In this document: positions 1-7,699 of the stretch, piece by piece | Layout of the letters: every line of letters starts with the position of its first letter | How positions within the stretch are numbered: position 1 is the stretch's first letter | Assembly: GCA_023227945.1 (NCBI GenBank) | Contig: JALOCC010000003.1 | Coordinates: 15,376 to 79,375, forward strand | Length of the DNA stretch: 64,000 nt | Origin: Candidatus Omnitrophota bacterium | Lineage (GTDB): Bacteria > Omnitrophota > Gorgyraeia > Duberdicusellales > 4484-171 | Reading direction: 5' to 3' | The notes under the pieces: model-generated | Told to the model about the DNA's origin: nothing | The model's input: only the letters and a program-made list of their open reading frames with translations | Database searches by the model: none | Made by a program: the position numbers and the translations under genes

Positions 1-84
1 ATCTATTACGGCGCAGCCGATAAGCTCATAGCGGCTAAGTCTGTTGATATCAATGAGCTTTTGGCAGAGCTCAAAAAACAGTAA
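1..84 (+). CDS. GH130-type glycoside phosphorylase, C-terminal end (partial)
   Basis: Only the last 27 codons are present, open at the left edge and ending in TAA. The peptide begins IYYGAADK and continues through LIAAKS, which resembles the final strand of family GH130 beta-mannoside phosphorylases (YYGAAD followed by an I-A-T/K stretch). These enzymes phosphorolyse or build beta-mannosides from mannose-1-phosphate. The stop lies 19 bases before the start of a glycosyltransferase gene, so the two are probably one operon. The family call rests on a short motif only. Confidence 0.6.
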   Translation: MYYGAADKLIAAKSVDINELLAELKKQ

Positions 85-103
85 TCGGAATTTTTTATTA
101 AAA

Positions 104-2353
104 ATGAATACAACTTTTAAGATTGTTTATTTATCCACTTTCCCTTCCAGAGAGTGCGGCATAGCTACTTTTACTGCAGACCTAACGGCTGCGATGGATG
201 ATTTACTCGGACCTGTCATTGAATCGAGAGTAGCCGCACTTAATCTTGATGATGTCTCACGTTACAGCTATTCAAGAAAAGTTATTTTCCAAATAAACCA
301 GTATTCTGAGCAGGAATATATTAAAACTGCTAAAAGCATCAACGATATGAATGAGGTTAAGCTTGTTAATATTCAGCATGAATTTGGTATCTTTGCAGGC
401 GAATACGGTTCATACGTTATTTCTTTCCTGTCGGCGCTCAAGAAACCATCGGTTGTAACTTTTCACAGTATCTTGCCTTCGCCAGAGGAGAAACGTAAGG
501 CGGCAGTCCGTTCGATAGCCGAAAAAGCAAGCGGATTAGTCGTGATGACTAATCTTTCAAGGGAGATTCTTATCCGTGAATATGGGGTAGCTGAAGAAAA
601 AATTTCAGTGATTCCGCACGGCATCCATTCTATGCCCTATGTCTCCAGTGCAAAAAATAAGGCTACGTTAGGCCTTCCAAAAAAGGTAAACCTTTTGACG
701 TTTGGATTGTTAAGCAGAGGCAAAGGCATTGAATATGTAATAGAGGCTTTGCCCAAAGTTGTTAATGCCTACCCGGATATTTTGTATATAGTTTTAGGGG
801 TTACTCATCCGAATGTTCTTAAAGAAGAAGGGGAAAGCTATCGTAAATCCCTAATCCAAAAAGTTTACGATCTTGGGCTTTCTTCTCACGTAAATTTTTA
901 TAATGAGTATGTTTCTGTGGATAAGCTTCTTCATCTTTTAAGGTCCGCGGATATCTATATTTCAACTTCTCTCGACCAGAATCAAGCTGTTTCAGGGACA
1001 TTCTCTTATGCGTTGGGTTCGGGAAGGCCGGTAATCTCCACTCCTTTTGCGCAAGCAAGAGAAGTCATTACTTCTGAGTTAGGGAGATTAGTTAATTTTA
1101 GGGAACCGGGTTCTTATGGCGAAGCTATCATGAGCCTTTTGAAAGATTCTTCTTTAAGGGAGCAACTTGGAAAGAACGCATATTACAGGACCCGTAATAT
1201 GACATGGGAAAATGTTGCCCTTGAGTATTCAAAATTATTCTCAAAATATTCCAGCGATATCGCCGGAGTAAGCGAACACAAGAAAATTCCCCGGATTAAT
1301 CTTAATCACATTCTTCGTCTTACAGATGATTTTGGGATTATACAGTTCGCCAAGCTGTCTTTACCGGATATTTCATCGGGTTATACGCTTGATGATAACG
1401 CGCGAGCCCTGATAGTTGCGTGTTTATGTTATGGCGAATTGGGAAAGGCGTTTAAAGCGGTGTATCCTGAAAGGCAGAAAAGTGAATTGCTCAAACGCAT
1501 AGAGGTGTATTTAAATTTTATTAAATTTGTTCTAGGCGATGATTGTGTGTTTCACAATTATGTAAAGCCCGACAGGTCAATAAATATCGAGCTTAACAAA
1601 AAAGACAACCTTGACGATGCTAATGGCCGGGCTCTTTGGGCATTGGCGGTAGCCGCCACGGCAGATTACTTACCGGACAGCGTAAGGGATAAAGCCTTTT
1701 TTTTAATAAAGAAAAGGGTAAAAATGTATAAAATGTTTGAATCTCCGCGGTCAATCGCTTTTTGCGCAAAGGGGATTTACCTGCTTTTAAAAAAAATACA
1801 GGAGATTGAAGGTAAGGACTTAAAGGAATTATTGGTTGTTCACTGCGATAAGTTAGTATCGCTTTATCAGGGAGCATCATCTGAGGAATGGCAGTGGTTT
1901 GAACATTACTTGACTTACTCTAATGCTGTTTTGCCGGAGGCTCTTATTTTGGGGCACGAACGTACCGGTAATAGGGAATATCTGGATATAGGCATTAAGA
2001 CATTGGATTTTCTGATAGGCAAGACTTTTGTCGGCAGGACATATGCACCAATAGGCCAGGATGGTTGGCATCATAAGTTTGGAGAGCGCCGCTATTTCGA
2101 TCAGCAACCAGAGGATGTTTCGGCGATGATCTACGCTCTTGCTACGGCGCATGCGCTAACCGGAGAGGATTCTTATAGAAAGCTTATGCATGAAGCTTTT
2201 AACTGGTTTTTAGGTGACAATAGCCTGAAGCAGGTTGTTTATGACAGGATTACGGGGGGATGTTATGACGGCCTGGGAGAGAGAAATATTAACCTTAATC
2301 AAGGGGCTGAGTCTACTTCGTCGTATCTGCTGGCAAGGCTTGCTATGGTATAG
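104..2353 (+). CDS. GT4 glycosyltransferase fused to a C-terminal helical (alpha/alpha-barrel-like) domain
   Basis: The 749-residue protein has two parts. Residues about 1-400 form a GT-B glycosyltransferase of family 4 type: an N-terminal SRECGIATFTADL loop, a HGIH segment and a nucleotide-sugar-binding region ending in SGRPVISTP. Residues about 425-749 are helical and rich in sugar-hydrolase-like aromatic/acidic motifs (YTLDDNARAL, WQWFEHYLTYSN, NQGAEST), as in (alpha/alpha)6 barrels. An in-frame ATG 60 bases upstream exists, but it overlaps the preceding gene and the encoded extension is not family-like, so the ATG at 104 is chosen. Following a GH130 phosphorylase, it probably makes or remodels a mannose-containing oligosaccharide; the exact donor and acceptor cannot be read from sequence. 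Confidence 0.82.
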   Translation: MNTTFKIVYLSTFPSRECGIATFTADLTAAMDDLLGPVIESRVAALNLDDVSRYSYSRKVIFQINQYSEQEYIKTAKSINDMNEVKLVNIQHEFGIFAGEYGSYVISFLSALKKPSVVTFHSILPSPEEKRKAAVRSIAEKASGLVVMTNLSREILIREYGVAEEKISVIPHGIHSMPYVSSAKNKATLGLPKKVNLLTFGLLSRGKGIEYVIEALPKVVNAYPDILYIVLGVTHPNVLKEEGESYRKSLIQKVYDLGLSSHVNFYNEYVSVDKLLHLLRSADIYISTSLDQNQAVSGTFSYALGSGRPVISTPFAQAREVITSELGRLVNFREPGSYGEAIMSLLKDSSLREQLGKNAYYRTRNMTWENVALEYSKLFSKYSSDIAGVSEHKKIPRINLNHILRLTDDFGIIQFAKLSLPDISSGYTLDDNARALIVACLCYGELGKAFKAVYPERQKSELLKRIEVYLNFIKFVLGDDCVFHNYVKPDRSINIELNKKDNLDDANGRALWALAVAATADYLPDSVRDKAFFLIKKRVKMYKMFESPRSIAFCAKGIYLLLKKIQEIEGKDLKELLVVHCDKLVSLYQGASSEEWQWFEHYLTYSNAVLPEALILGHERTGNREYLDIGIKTLDFLIGKTFVGRTYAPIGQDGWHHKFGERRYFDQQPEDVSAMIYALATAHALTGEDSYRKLMHEAFNWFLGDNSLKQVVYDRITGGCYDGLGERNINLNQGAESTSSYLLARLAMV

Positions 2354-2430
2354 AAGGGCAATGGCGTAGGTAAATTAAAGGTTACTTAATTTTATTTACT
2401 CTAATTATATAAGAGCTGTGCGGGTGATAA

Positions 2431-2709
2431 ATGCGAAAAGTTATTAAGAAGTGGGGATGGTATAAAGTTCTGGCGAAAGGAAATGGATTTAAGGTTAAGT
2501 TATTGTATCTTAAGCCGTTTGGGCAAACAAGTTTACAAAGACATAAACACAGGAGAGAGACATGGGTGTTCCTTGGCAGCCAAGAAGTAAAGATAGTAGA
2601 AAGGCTTAAGTGGCATCGCTTGAAGAATCCAGGCAAGAATGGATTAAGGTTAATAGAGGTGCAAACAGGGATATGCCATGAAAGAGATATAGAAAGGCAA
2701 AGGGAGTAG
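2431..2709 (+). CDS. Small cupin, mannose-6-phosphate isomerase type II-like
   Basis: This 92-residue protein matches the C-terminal cupin of bifunctional mannose-1-phosphate guanylyltransferase/mannose-6-phosphate isomerases: W-G-W near the start, VKLLYLKP, then TSLQRHKHRRETWV with the metal-binding histidines and the arginine-glutamate pair, and a terminal IEVQTG plus ERDIERQ. It is a stand-alone cupin without the nucleotidyltransferase half. It follows two mannoside-type genes, which agrees with sugar-phosphate isomerisation or epimerisation. It could be a shortened relic, but the cupin core looks complete. Confidence 0.65.
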   Translation: MRKVIKKWGWYKVLAKGNGFKVKLLYLKPFGQTSLQRHKHRRETWVFLGSQEVKIVERLKWHRLKNPGKNGLRLIEVQTGICHERDIERQRE

Positions 2710-3337
2710 CAGGCTTTGGCGGTTTTTGGTATCAATTCATATAGCTTTTACGCTATAGTTAAGGCCATTAACCGATGCGCAGGTGTTAATAATTTATTTA
2801 ATGCTTCGCTATCTTTCAATAAAAGACATTCAAATGGATAAAAACAAAGTTTTATTTGTCCATGTGTATAATTCAGCATGTGACCAAATAGTCGATGTCC
2901 GGTGTTTTGAACCAGATAAAACATAACTATTTAGCTTCAAAAGAGTTAGACGATTTCTGGGTAAAAATAACCGGACAAATAGAACAAATTTAGCGAGAGG
3001 ATATTTCTCAAATTTACCAATAGCTGCCTACGGAGAGGATGCCCCCTCTCGTGGATTATGTCTGCCCCTGGTGAGAGGAGTCACCTCTTAAATTTTACAA
3101 TAAGCGTCTCTTAGGAATTCCCGTACAACTTTTAAAACCGTTGCTAAGATTTGGTACCGAGCCTATAATATAAGTACGGGTGAAATAAATCATCTCCTGA
3201 ACCTGAAGAAAATTACGATCGGTCGCTTACGATACTTTTGAATAAAACGCAAAGTATTTAATTAAATAAAAGCTTAAGGTGTTTGATTTTTGAAGCATAG
3301 AAACGGCACTGTTTTTACTTAAAAAGATAGGAGAAGA
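2710..3337. other. Intergenic region, no gene recognised
   Basis: No convincing coding frame on the + strand. A 214-codon frame on the - strand overlaps its right end but is only the antisense of the membrane-protein gene. The stretch holds one copy of a structured dispersed repeat (about 3031-3095, listed separately). A purine-rich TAGGAG just before 3338 is the ribosome-binding site of the next gene. Confidence 0.6.
3031..3095. repeat. Dispersed intergenic repeat R1, copy 1
   Basis: About 65 bases beginning GGAGAGGATGCCCCCTCTCG, then GTGGATTATGTCTGCC and GAGAGGAGTCACCTCTTAAA. The same order of blocks recurs near 5589 and 61402: GAGAAGCCGTCCC, TGTRGATTNTNTCTG, GGRARTC/GGAATG, and CTCT followed by A-rich sequence. 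The copies differ at many positions but keep the GC-rich complementary blocks, suggesting a folded RNA or DNA element. Confidence 0.5.
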
Positions 3338-3898
3338 ATGGGTTTTTTTGGTTTGATTTTGGCATTTAGTCCTTGGATCCTCTTTGCGATTATTACGTCC
3401 GGGCATACCCTGCTGCGGCTTAAAGTAGCCGTTATAGTTTCTTTTATAGCGGTTGTCATACTGGGATTTACAAAGATACACCGGGGTTTTATCCTCTGGG
3501 CCGGGGTCGCATTCTTTACCTTTAACCTTATTGCGGTAGTGATAATGAACAACGTCTGGGTTGCAAGGCATATGGGTATTCTGGCGAGCGGGACGCTGGC
3601 TACCGCTACTTGGCTGTCGATTCTCCTTGGGCATCCGCTTACGCTTGCATATGCGCGCGCCTCTGTAGAAAATAAAGAGTGGAGTTCTCCCGGATTTATC
3701 CGGACGGGTTACATAATGACAGGATTCTGGGGGATTGTATTCTTGGCGAATCTCCTGGTGAATATCGCCAAGTTGTATTACAGCGGCATTGCCGGGTGGA
3801 TATATGAATTTATGCAGTACGGATTTCTTTTGATCGGGATGCTCTTTACGGTTTATTATCCGAAGCTGCATATAAAGAGACAGAGTATGAGAAAATAG
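3338..3898 (+). CDS. Polytopic membrane protein of unknown function
   Basis: This 186-residue protein is hydrophobic almost throughout, with about six predicted membrane helices: residues near 3-20, 29-44, 50-70, 80-98, 122-142 and 150-175. A short charged loop around 108-118 (SVENKEWSSP) is the only obvious soluble segment, and the C-terminus is basic (KLHIKRQSMRK), consistent with a cytoplasmic tail. It starts at an ATG seven bases after GGAG. I do not recognise the family. The next gene is a secreted hydrolase 98 bases downstream on the same strand, so co-transcription is possible but not shown. Confidence 0.7.
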   Translation: MGFFGLILAFSPWILFAIITSGHTLLRLKVAVIVSFIAVVILGFTKIHRGFILWAGVAFFTFNLIAVVIMNNVWVARHMGILASGTLATATWLSILLGHPLTLAYARASVENKEWSSPGFIRTGYIMTGFWGIVFLANLLVNIAKLYYSGIAGWIYEFMQYGFLLIGMLFTVYYPKLHIKRQSMRK

Positions 3899-3996
3899 AG
3901 GTAGTTCAATGCGCCCCCGGAGCTGTCCTAGTTGCTCTGGTATCTCAGCCGCGAGAAGGAGCCTGTTAAGAGAAGTAAATGATATAGGAGAGTAAA

Positions 3997-5202
3997 ATGA
4001 AAAAATTATTTAGCACCGTGTTAGCTCTGTGTTTTTTGGTTTCGATTGCTTACGCGCAAGAGATGAAAGCCGTCTCTGAGTTTGAAGGGGGAAAGCTGTA
4101 CAAGGCCGGGAAGATAAACGTCCTCGAGCTTCGCGGAAGCTATCGCCAGATGGGCAGGCAGTATGGAGGGCTTCTTAAAGGCGATTGGGAGAAGTGTTAC
4201 CAGATCGCTTTTGAAAAATATTTCATCGGTAACAACGGCATGACTTACGAGACCCTCGATAAGATCGCTAAGGACTATTTCAGGAGATTGCCGAAGAGAT
4301 TGCAGGACTTGATATACGGGATGGCAGAAACTTCCGGTATCTCCCTAGAAAAACATATCCTGCTGAATACTCTCGATGCCTGCGCCGAGATATGGGGCGC
4401 ATACGGCAAGTTGATACCGGGTACCCAGGGCATGGGCTGTTCCGCAATCGTAGCCTGGGGTAAATACACCGGTGGCGGGCCGCTAGTCGTAGGCCGTAAT
4501 TATGATTATTTATCTTATTTTGAAGAACTCCTGCCTTTTATGGAATGTGTTGTCTATAATCCGAACGACGGCTCCATACCGACAGCGAGTTTTGCGTTCC
4601 TAGGCGCCGTGTACACACAAAATGGCATGAACAAAAACGGAATATTCCTCGAACTTAATGATGAGGAGTCGACCGGGGCCATCACCAGGCGCGACCGGGT
4701 TCCAAACATGGCCAACCTAATGCTTTTCCTGCTCGACTACCCCACCATGGATGGCATAAATACCGGATTTAACACTACGCTGCCGGATTTCGCCTGCATT
4801 ATACAGGTGGCCGATAAAGATGCTGCTTATTCATATGAGTGGGCGACGTACGGATTACGCCGGAAAGCGGGCAGCGCGGACGGGCTGCTGGCGGTATCGA
4901 ACGATTTTACCGATCCGTCGTGGGGACTATGGCCGTCTCCACTAGGAGAGAGCACAGAGAGGCGTGAAAACCTCTACGCCCTCGGTGATAAGTACAAAGG
5001 CAGGCTTAATGTCGATACCATGAAAAAGCTATTGGGAATACCTATCGATAAAGGTGGCGCGACACGGCCTAAAAACCCTAAAATCGAGACTTTGTACCAG
5101 ATGATAGCCGTTCCAGCCGAGCTTAAGTGGTGGATAAACCTGACCGGCTATCAGGGCTGGACCGAGATCAATCTGGCCCCGCTTTTTGCGAAGGAAGAAT
5201 GA
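3997..5202 (+). CDS. Secreted C45-type autoproteolytic hydrolase/acyltransferase
   Basis: 401 residues starting with a signal peptide (MKKLFSTVLALCFLVSIAYA). The mature protein has features of the Ntn-hydrolase C45 family (acyl-CoA:6-aminopenicillanate acyltransferase-like, linear amide hydrolases): R-G-SYRQMGRQYG near residue 46, then GMGCSAIVAWG with Cys148 as the probable autocatalytic nucleophile, and GPLVVGRNYDY. In the family, cleavage before this cysteine exposes it as the N-terminal nucleophile. The protein should act in the periplasm or outside the cell on an amide or ester; the substrate is not deducible. The start follows GGAGAGTAAA. Confidence 0.8.
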   Translation: MKKLFSTVLALCFLVSIAYAQEMKAVSEFEGGKLYKAGKINVLELRGSYRQMGRQYGGLLKGDWEKCYQIAFEKYFIGNNGMTYETLDKIAKDYFRRLPKRLQDLIYGMAETSGISLEKHILLNTLDACAEIWGAYGKLIPGTQGMGCSAIVAWGKYTGGGPLVVGRNYDYLSYFEELLPFMECVVYNPNDGSIPTASFAFLGAVYTQNGMNKNGIFLELNDEESTGAITRRDRVPNMANLMLFLLDYPTMDGINTGFNTTLPDFACIIQVADKDAAYSYEWATYGLRRKAGSADGLLAVSNDFTDPSWGLWPSPLGESTERRENLYALGDKYKGRLNVDTMKKLLGIPIDKGGATRPKNPKIETLYQMIAVPAELKWWINLTGYQGWTEINLAPLFAKEE

Positions 5203-5284
5203 TTAGCGGATAAAGGGGCTATCCCTGAACCTGAATTTACGCGGTAATCGCTCTAGTTGGCCTTATAATACAGTCTTGTATTAT

Positions 5285-5325
5285 ATAGAGAGGTTTCCTC
5301 TCGGCTAATACGAGAGTGACCCCAG
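5285..5325. repeat. Structured intergenic repeat R2, copy 1
   Basis: Reads ATAGAGAGGTTTCC, then a hairpin CTCTCG-GCTAATA-CGAGAG, then TGACCCCAG. Two further copies sit near 21569 and 61626. The stem sequence changes between copies while pairing is largely kept (CTCTCG/CGAGAG; CCGC/GCGG; CTCG/CGAG), and the flanks AGAGRRGTTTYCC and ACCCCAG are similar. This covariation suggests a folded element rather than chance similarity. Confidence 0.5.
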
Positions 5326-5499
5326 TTTTTTCTCTTTGAGAAAAAACTGGCTCCGTAGCCCTTCGTGAAAATATCCTGCTGTTTTAGGTAGTGTGGATAT
5401 TTTCACGATATCTAGGGGCAAGGAGCTACATATATTTTTGAGATATATAGCAGCAAGGGGCAATGTTTCTTTTCTCAGCTAATTCAAAGAGAGGATCAG

Positions 5500-5537
5500 A
5501 GCCCTGATTCCTAACGGTAATCAGGGCTTCTTTATTT
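5500..5537 (+). terminator. Rho-independent terminator-like hairpin
   Basis: AGCCCTGATT pairs perfectly with AATCAGGGCT across a nine-base loop, followed by TCTTTATTTG. The arrangement fits a + strand terminator. It lies about 300 bases after the hydrolase stop codon, so it may end a short RNA made from the structured region rather than the hydrolase mRNA. Confidence 0.6.
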
Positions 5538-5588
5538 GTCGTCCTTCTTAGAAAGAATGTTTATTAATTTTTCATTTAGCTGTATGTA

Positions 5589-5640
5589 GAGAAGCCGTCC
5601 CCTTGTGGATTCTATCTGTCCTTAATGAAGGGAGTCAAGA
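5589..5640. repeat. Dispersed intergenic repeat R1, copy 2
   Basis: Begins GAGAAGCCGTCCCCTTGTGG and runs through ATTCTATCTGTCCTTAATG to AAGGGAGTCA. It aligns block by block with the copies near 3031 and 61402; GAGAAGCCGTCCC is identical to the 61402 copy. No coding frame is conserved across copies. Confidence 0.5.
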
Positions 5641-6021
5641 AAGCTCTTTATTTTCACTTAAGCAGGAAATAAATATTCTTGCGAAATATTTAAGTTTAAA
5701 ATAATCAAATATTATATTCGAGTCCTTGTGGGGAGTATTTGATTTTTTAACCCTTTGTGATAATATATTACAAACAGTTTTTGTTGATATAAAATAAATC
5801 TCAAGGCAAATTTTATAATGTTAAAATTACATAACAACCCAATCTACATTACTCTAATACGCAGTCGAGCGAGTGACCGGTTGTAGTGGGTGATTAATAT
5901 TGTTATAATTAATATAAAATTTACTCACCAGAGTAAGGTTGAGAGTCAAATCTTGCGAGGTGGATCGAACAAAACCTGAATAGCATAAAGCTATCGTTAC
6001 AAGGTGGCAGAGATTTAGTAT

Positions 6022-6547
6022 TTGCACGAGCAGAAAATTTTATCCTATATTATGGATTATGATAAAACCACATATCGACCTATGATATGCAGTCAAGCTT
6101 CTGGTGCCTTTACTTGGAGCCCTCTTTCTGGTTTATGGACACTTGCTGATACTAGCCCCGATCAATTTATTTATCCCAACAATACCAGTTGGACTGTAGG
6201 CATTGGCACTGGCACAAGTGCTCCGCAAGCAAAATTGCAAGTTATTGGTAGTAATAATCCTGTGCCTGCAATGACGTTTACCTCTGATAGTCAAGCCAAC
6301 TTTACGATGGATGTTACCGCAGGGTAGGACATGGCGAGTCTTGTCGGTGGAGCACAAATAAATTCTACAGGATCAGGATACAACTTTTTAAGTACAAGAA
6401 GTGGTTCTCATATTGTCCTACACGATAGAGCAATTAAATTTGACACTTCAGATTTCTACTACCTATACAGTTAGGGTAGTAGTAAGCGGGCTTACTGTAG
6501 GCAGTGAAAGGATGATTATCGATAATAATGATATTGTATCTGTTTAA
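6022..6547 (+). pseudogene. Broken surface/fibre-like gene remnant
   Basis: A frame opening at TTG 6022 (or ATG 6052) encodes SQASGAFTWSPLSG and then VGIGTGTSAPQAKLQVIG, a low-complexity pattern common in tail-fibre, pseudopilin-associated and other surface proteins. It stops at TAG 6325-6327, but the same frame continues immediately with DMASLVGGAQINSTGSGYNF and a similar composition until about 6471. A second frame then carries STTYTVRVVVSGLTVG to TAA 6545-6547. One nonsense codon and one frameshift explain the pieces. A further fragment in another frame lies just upstream (from about 5952). Interpreted as a decayed gene; sequencing error is an alternative. Confidence 0.55.
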
Positions 6548-6603
6548 AGGTTAGTAATTCAGAGAAGAACGTCTGACCCGGCGAACCCACAGGAGGAAGA
6601 GGT

Positions 6604-7356
6604 ATGATTGAGACAATAAAAATAGTTAAATTTATTTTTTTAGTATTTCTCTTTATATGTGTGGCATCTACTATCAGAGCAGCTACTATGGTTACCCAGG
6701 ATATTGGTCTTCGTTTACGTGATGGTGTCGAGAATGTTCCTATGGCAGTTCAACCCGTGGCAGCTTCTACTTCGCCACTTAGAATTTATAAAAACGGAAC
6801 TATCTATGGTATTAAGCTCGTGCCGATTAATCATCCAGCTGCTACTAAAGTGCATATTAAATTACCTTCGGGTCAGGTTATGGCAATTCAGAGAGGATGT
6901 GGTAAGCCGTGGTATACGAACGCTGGCTTAGGGTCTCTAAATTCTACCACCGGAGTATATACTTTTTCTGGAGGTGCTGCCGGAGAAGCTAAACTAGTTA
7001 ACTGTTGGACTTATTATGCCTGTGGTACTTCTGCTGGTTCAACAGATTGCTTTCCTGCCGCTTCTTCTTGTTCGCATAACGATAATTGGATAGTTTCTCC
7101 TTCGTCGCCCGACGGAGCTGTCGCTGCTATTCAAGCTACGGCAAATATGGTTTGTCAGATGCAGGGGTATAACAGAGCGGTTTCCTATCACTCAAAGTCC
7201 TGGCCAGCCTACCCCAGCTATACCTCACCAGGAGATAACGTACTCGCATATTGGAATACGAGTAGCTCCAGGTGGATACCGGTTAAACCTGCTAATGCTA
7301 GTCCGGTTAACAACTATCAACTACAAGATCTAAAATGTGATTGCAACCAACCTTAG
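6604..7356 (+). CDS. Exported protein of unknown function
   Basis: 250 residues with a hydrophobic signal segment at about 9-26 ending at IRAA. The mature part has a beta-rich, Ser/Thr/Gly-rich composition and eight cysteines, several in pairs (CGTSAGSTDC, the C-x-C near the end, DLKCDCNQP), suggesting disulfides. The opening DIGLRLRDG and the segment YGIKLVP recall exported proteins seen repeatedly in this kind of genome, but I assign no function. It follows the broken surface-like gene and a strong AGGAGGAAGAGG ribosome-binding site. The two may once have formed one surface locus. Confidence 0.65.
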   Translation: MIETIKIVKFIFLVFLFICVASTIRAATMVTQDIGLRLRDGVENVPMAVQPVAASTSPLRIYKNGTIYGIKLVPINHPAATKVHIKLPSGQVMAIQRGCGKPWYTNAGLGSLNSTTGVYTFSGGAAGEAKLVNCWTYYACGTSAGSTDCFPAASSCSHNDNWIVSPSSPDGAVAAIQATANMVCQMQGYNRAVSYHSKSWPAYPSYTSPGDNVLAYWNTSSSRWIPVKPANASPVNNYQLQDLKCDCNQP

Positions 7357-7455
7357 TCATTTTATTCAATGACAAGAGATTTAGTTAGAGCAGCAGACTG
7401 CTTATCCTCGGCTCCTATCCTCGGATTTAAACCCGTAAGCAGGATAGGGCTGTGA

Positions 7456-7608
7456 GTGAAGTCAGGATTTTCCTGGCTGAGCGAGGGCACCTGTGGCATA
7501 ATCTGGCTATACCCAGATATTGGGAAGGCGGATATATGCGGTACAAATTCCAATGCCACTTGGTGTAGACACCAAAATATCGTAAGCGGGTATTGCAAGG
7601 CAAAATAG
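7456..7608 (+). pseudogene. Possible fragment of a cysteine-containing exported protein
   Basis: An open stretch of 50 codons, from GTG to TAG, reads KSGFSWLSEGTCGIIW, then LYPDIGKADICGTNSNATWC and RHQNIVSGYCKAK. Its spaced cysteines and Trp/Asn content resemble the preceding exported protein more than random translation, but there is no ribosome-binding site or signal peptide, so it looks like a gene relic. The rest of 7357-7639 holds nothing I can identify. Confidence 0.3.
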
Positions 7609-7639
7609 CCTATCTTGATAGAAAAAATTCGGAAAAATA

Positions 7640-7669
7640 TTGAATTTAACCTAAGGGCAAGAGTATACT
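7640..7669 (+). promoter_or_regulatory. Sigma-70-type promoter for the H+-ATPase gene
   Basis: TTGAAT and TATACT are separated by 18 bases, 31 bases before the start codon. The -10 region continues as a palindrome GTATACTATTATAC. An AGGGGG ribosome-binding site follows. Confidence 0.5.
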
Positions 7670-7699
7670 ATTATACTAAGGATAAATAGGGGGTATTAT

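Larger units (their letters stand above)
5203..6021. other. Long structured intergenic region with several hairpins
   Basis: No intact gene. Strong perfect hairpins lie at 5322-5350 (13-bp stem, TTT loop) and 5364-5407 (13-bp stem, 18-base loop), followed by an imperfect one around 5428-5455 and a terminator-like hairpin at 5500. Repeats R2 (5285-5325) and R1 (5589-5640) also lie here. From about 5952 a short frame (LARWIEQNLNSIKLSL, then GGRDLVFARAENFILYYG) looks like coding relic leading into the pseudogene that follows. Confidence 0.6.

Noticed and set aside
3227-3871. 214-codon open frame on the - strand
   Set aside because: It is the antisense of the membrane-protein gene at 3338; its peptide is rich in Asn/Arg/Pro without domain pattern, and it has no ribosome-binding site.
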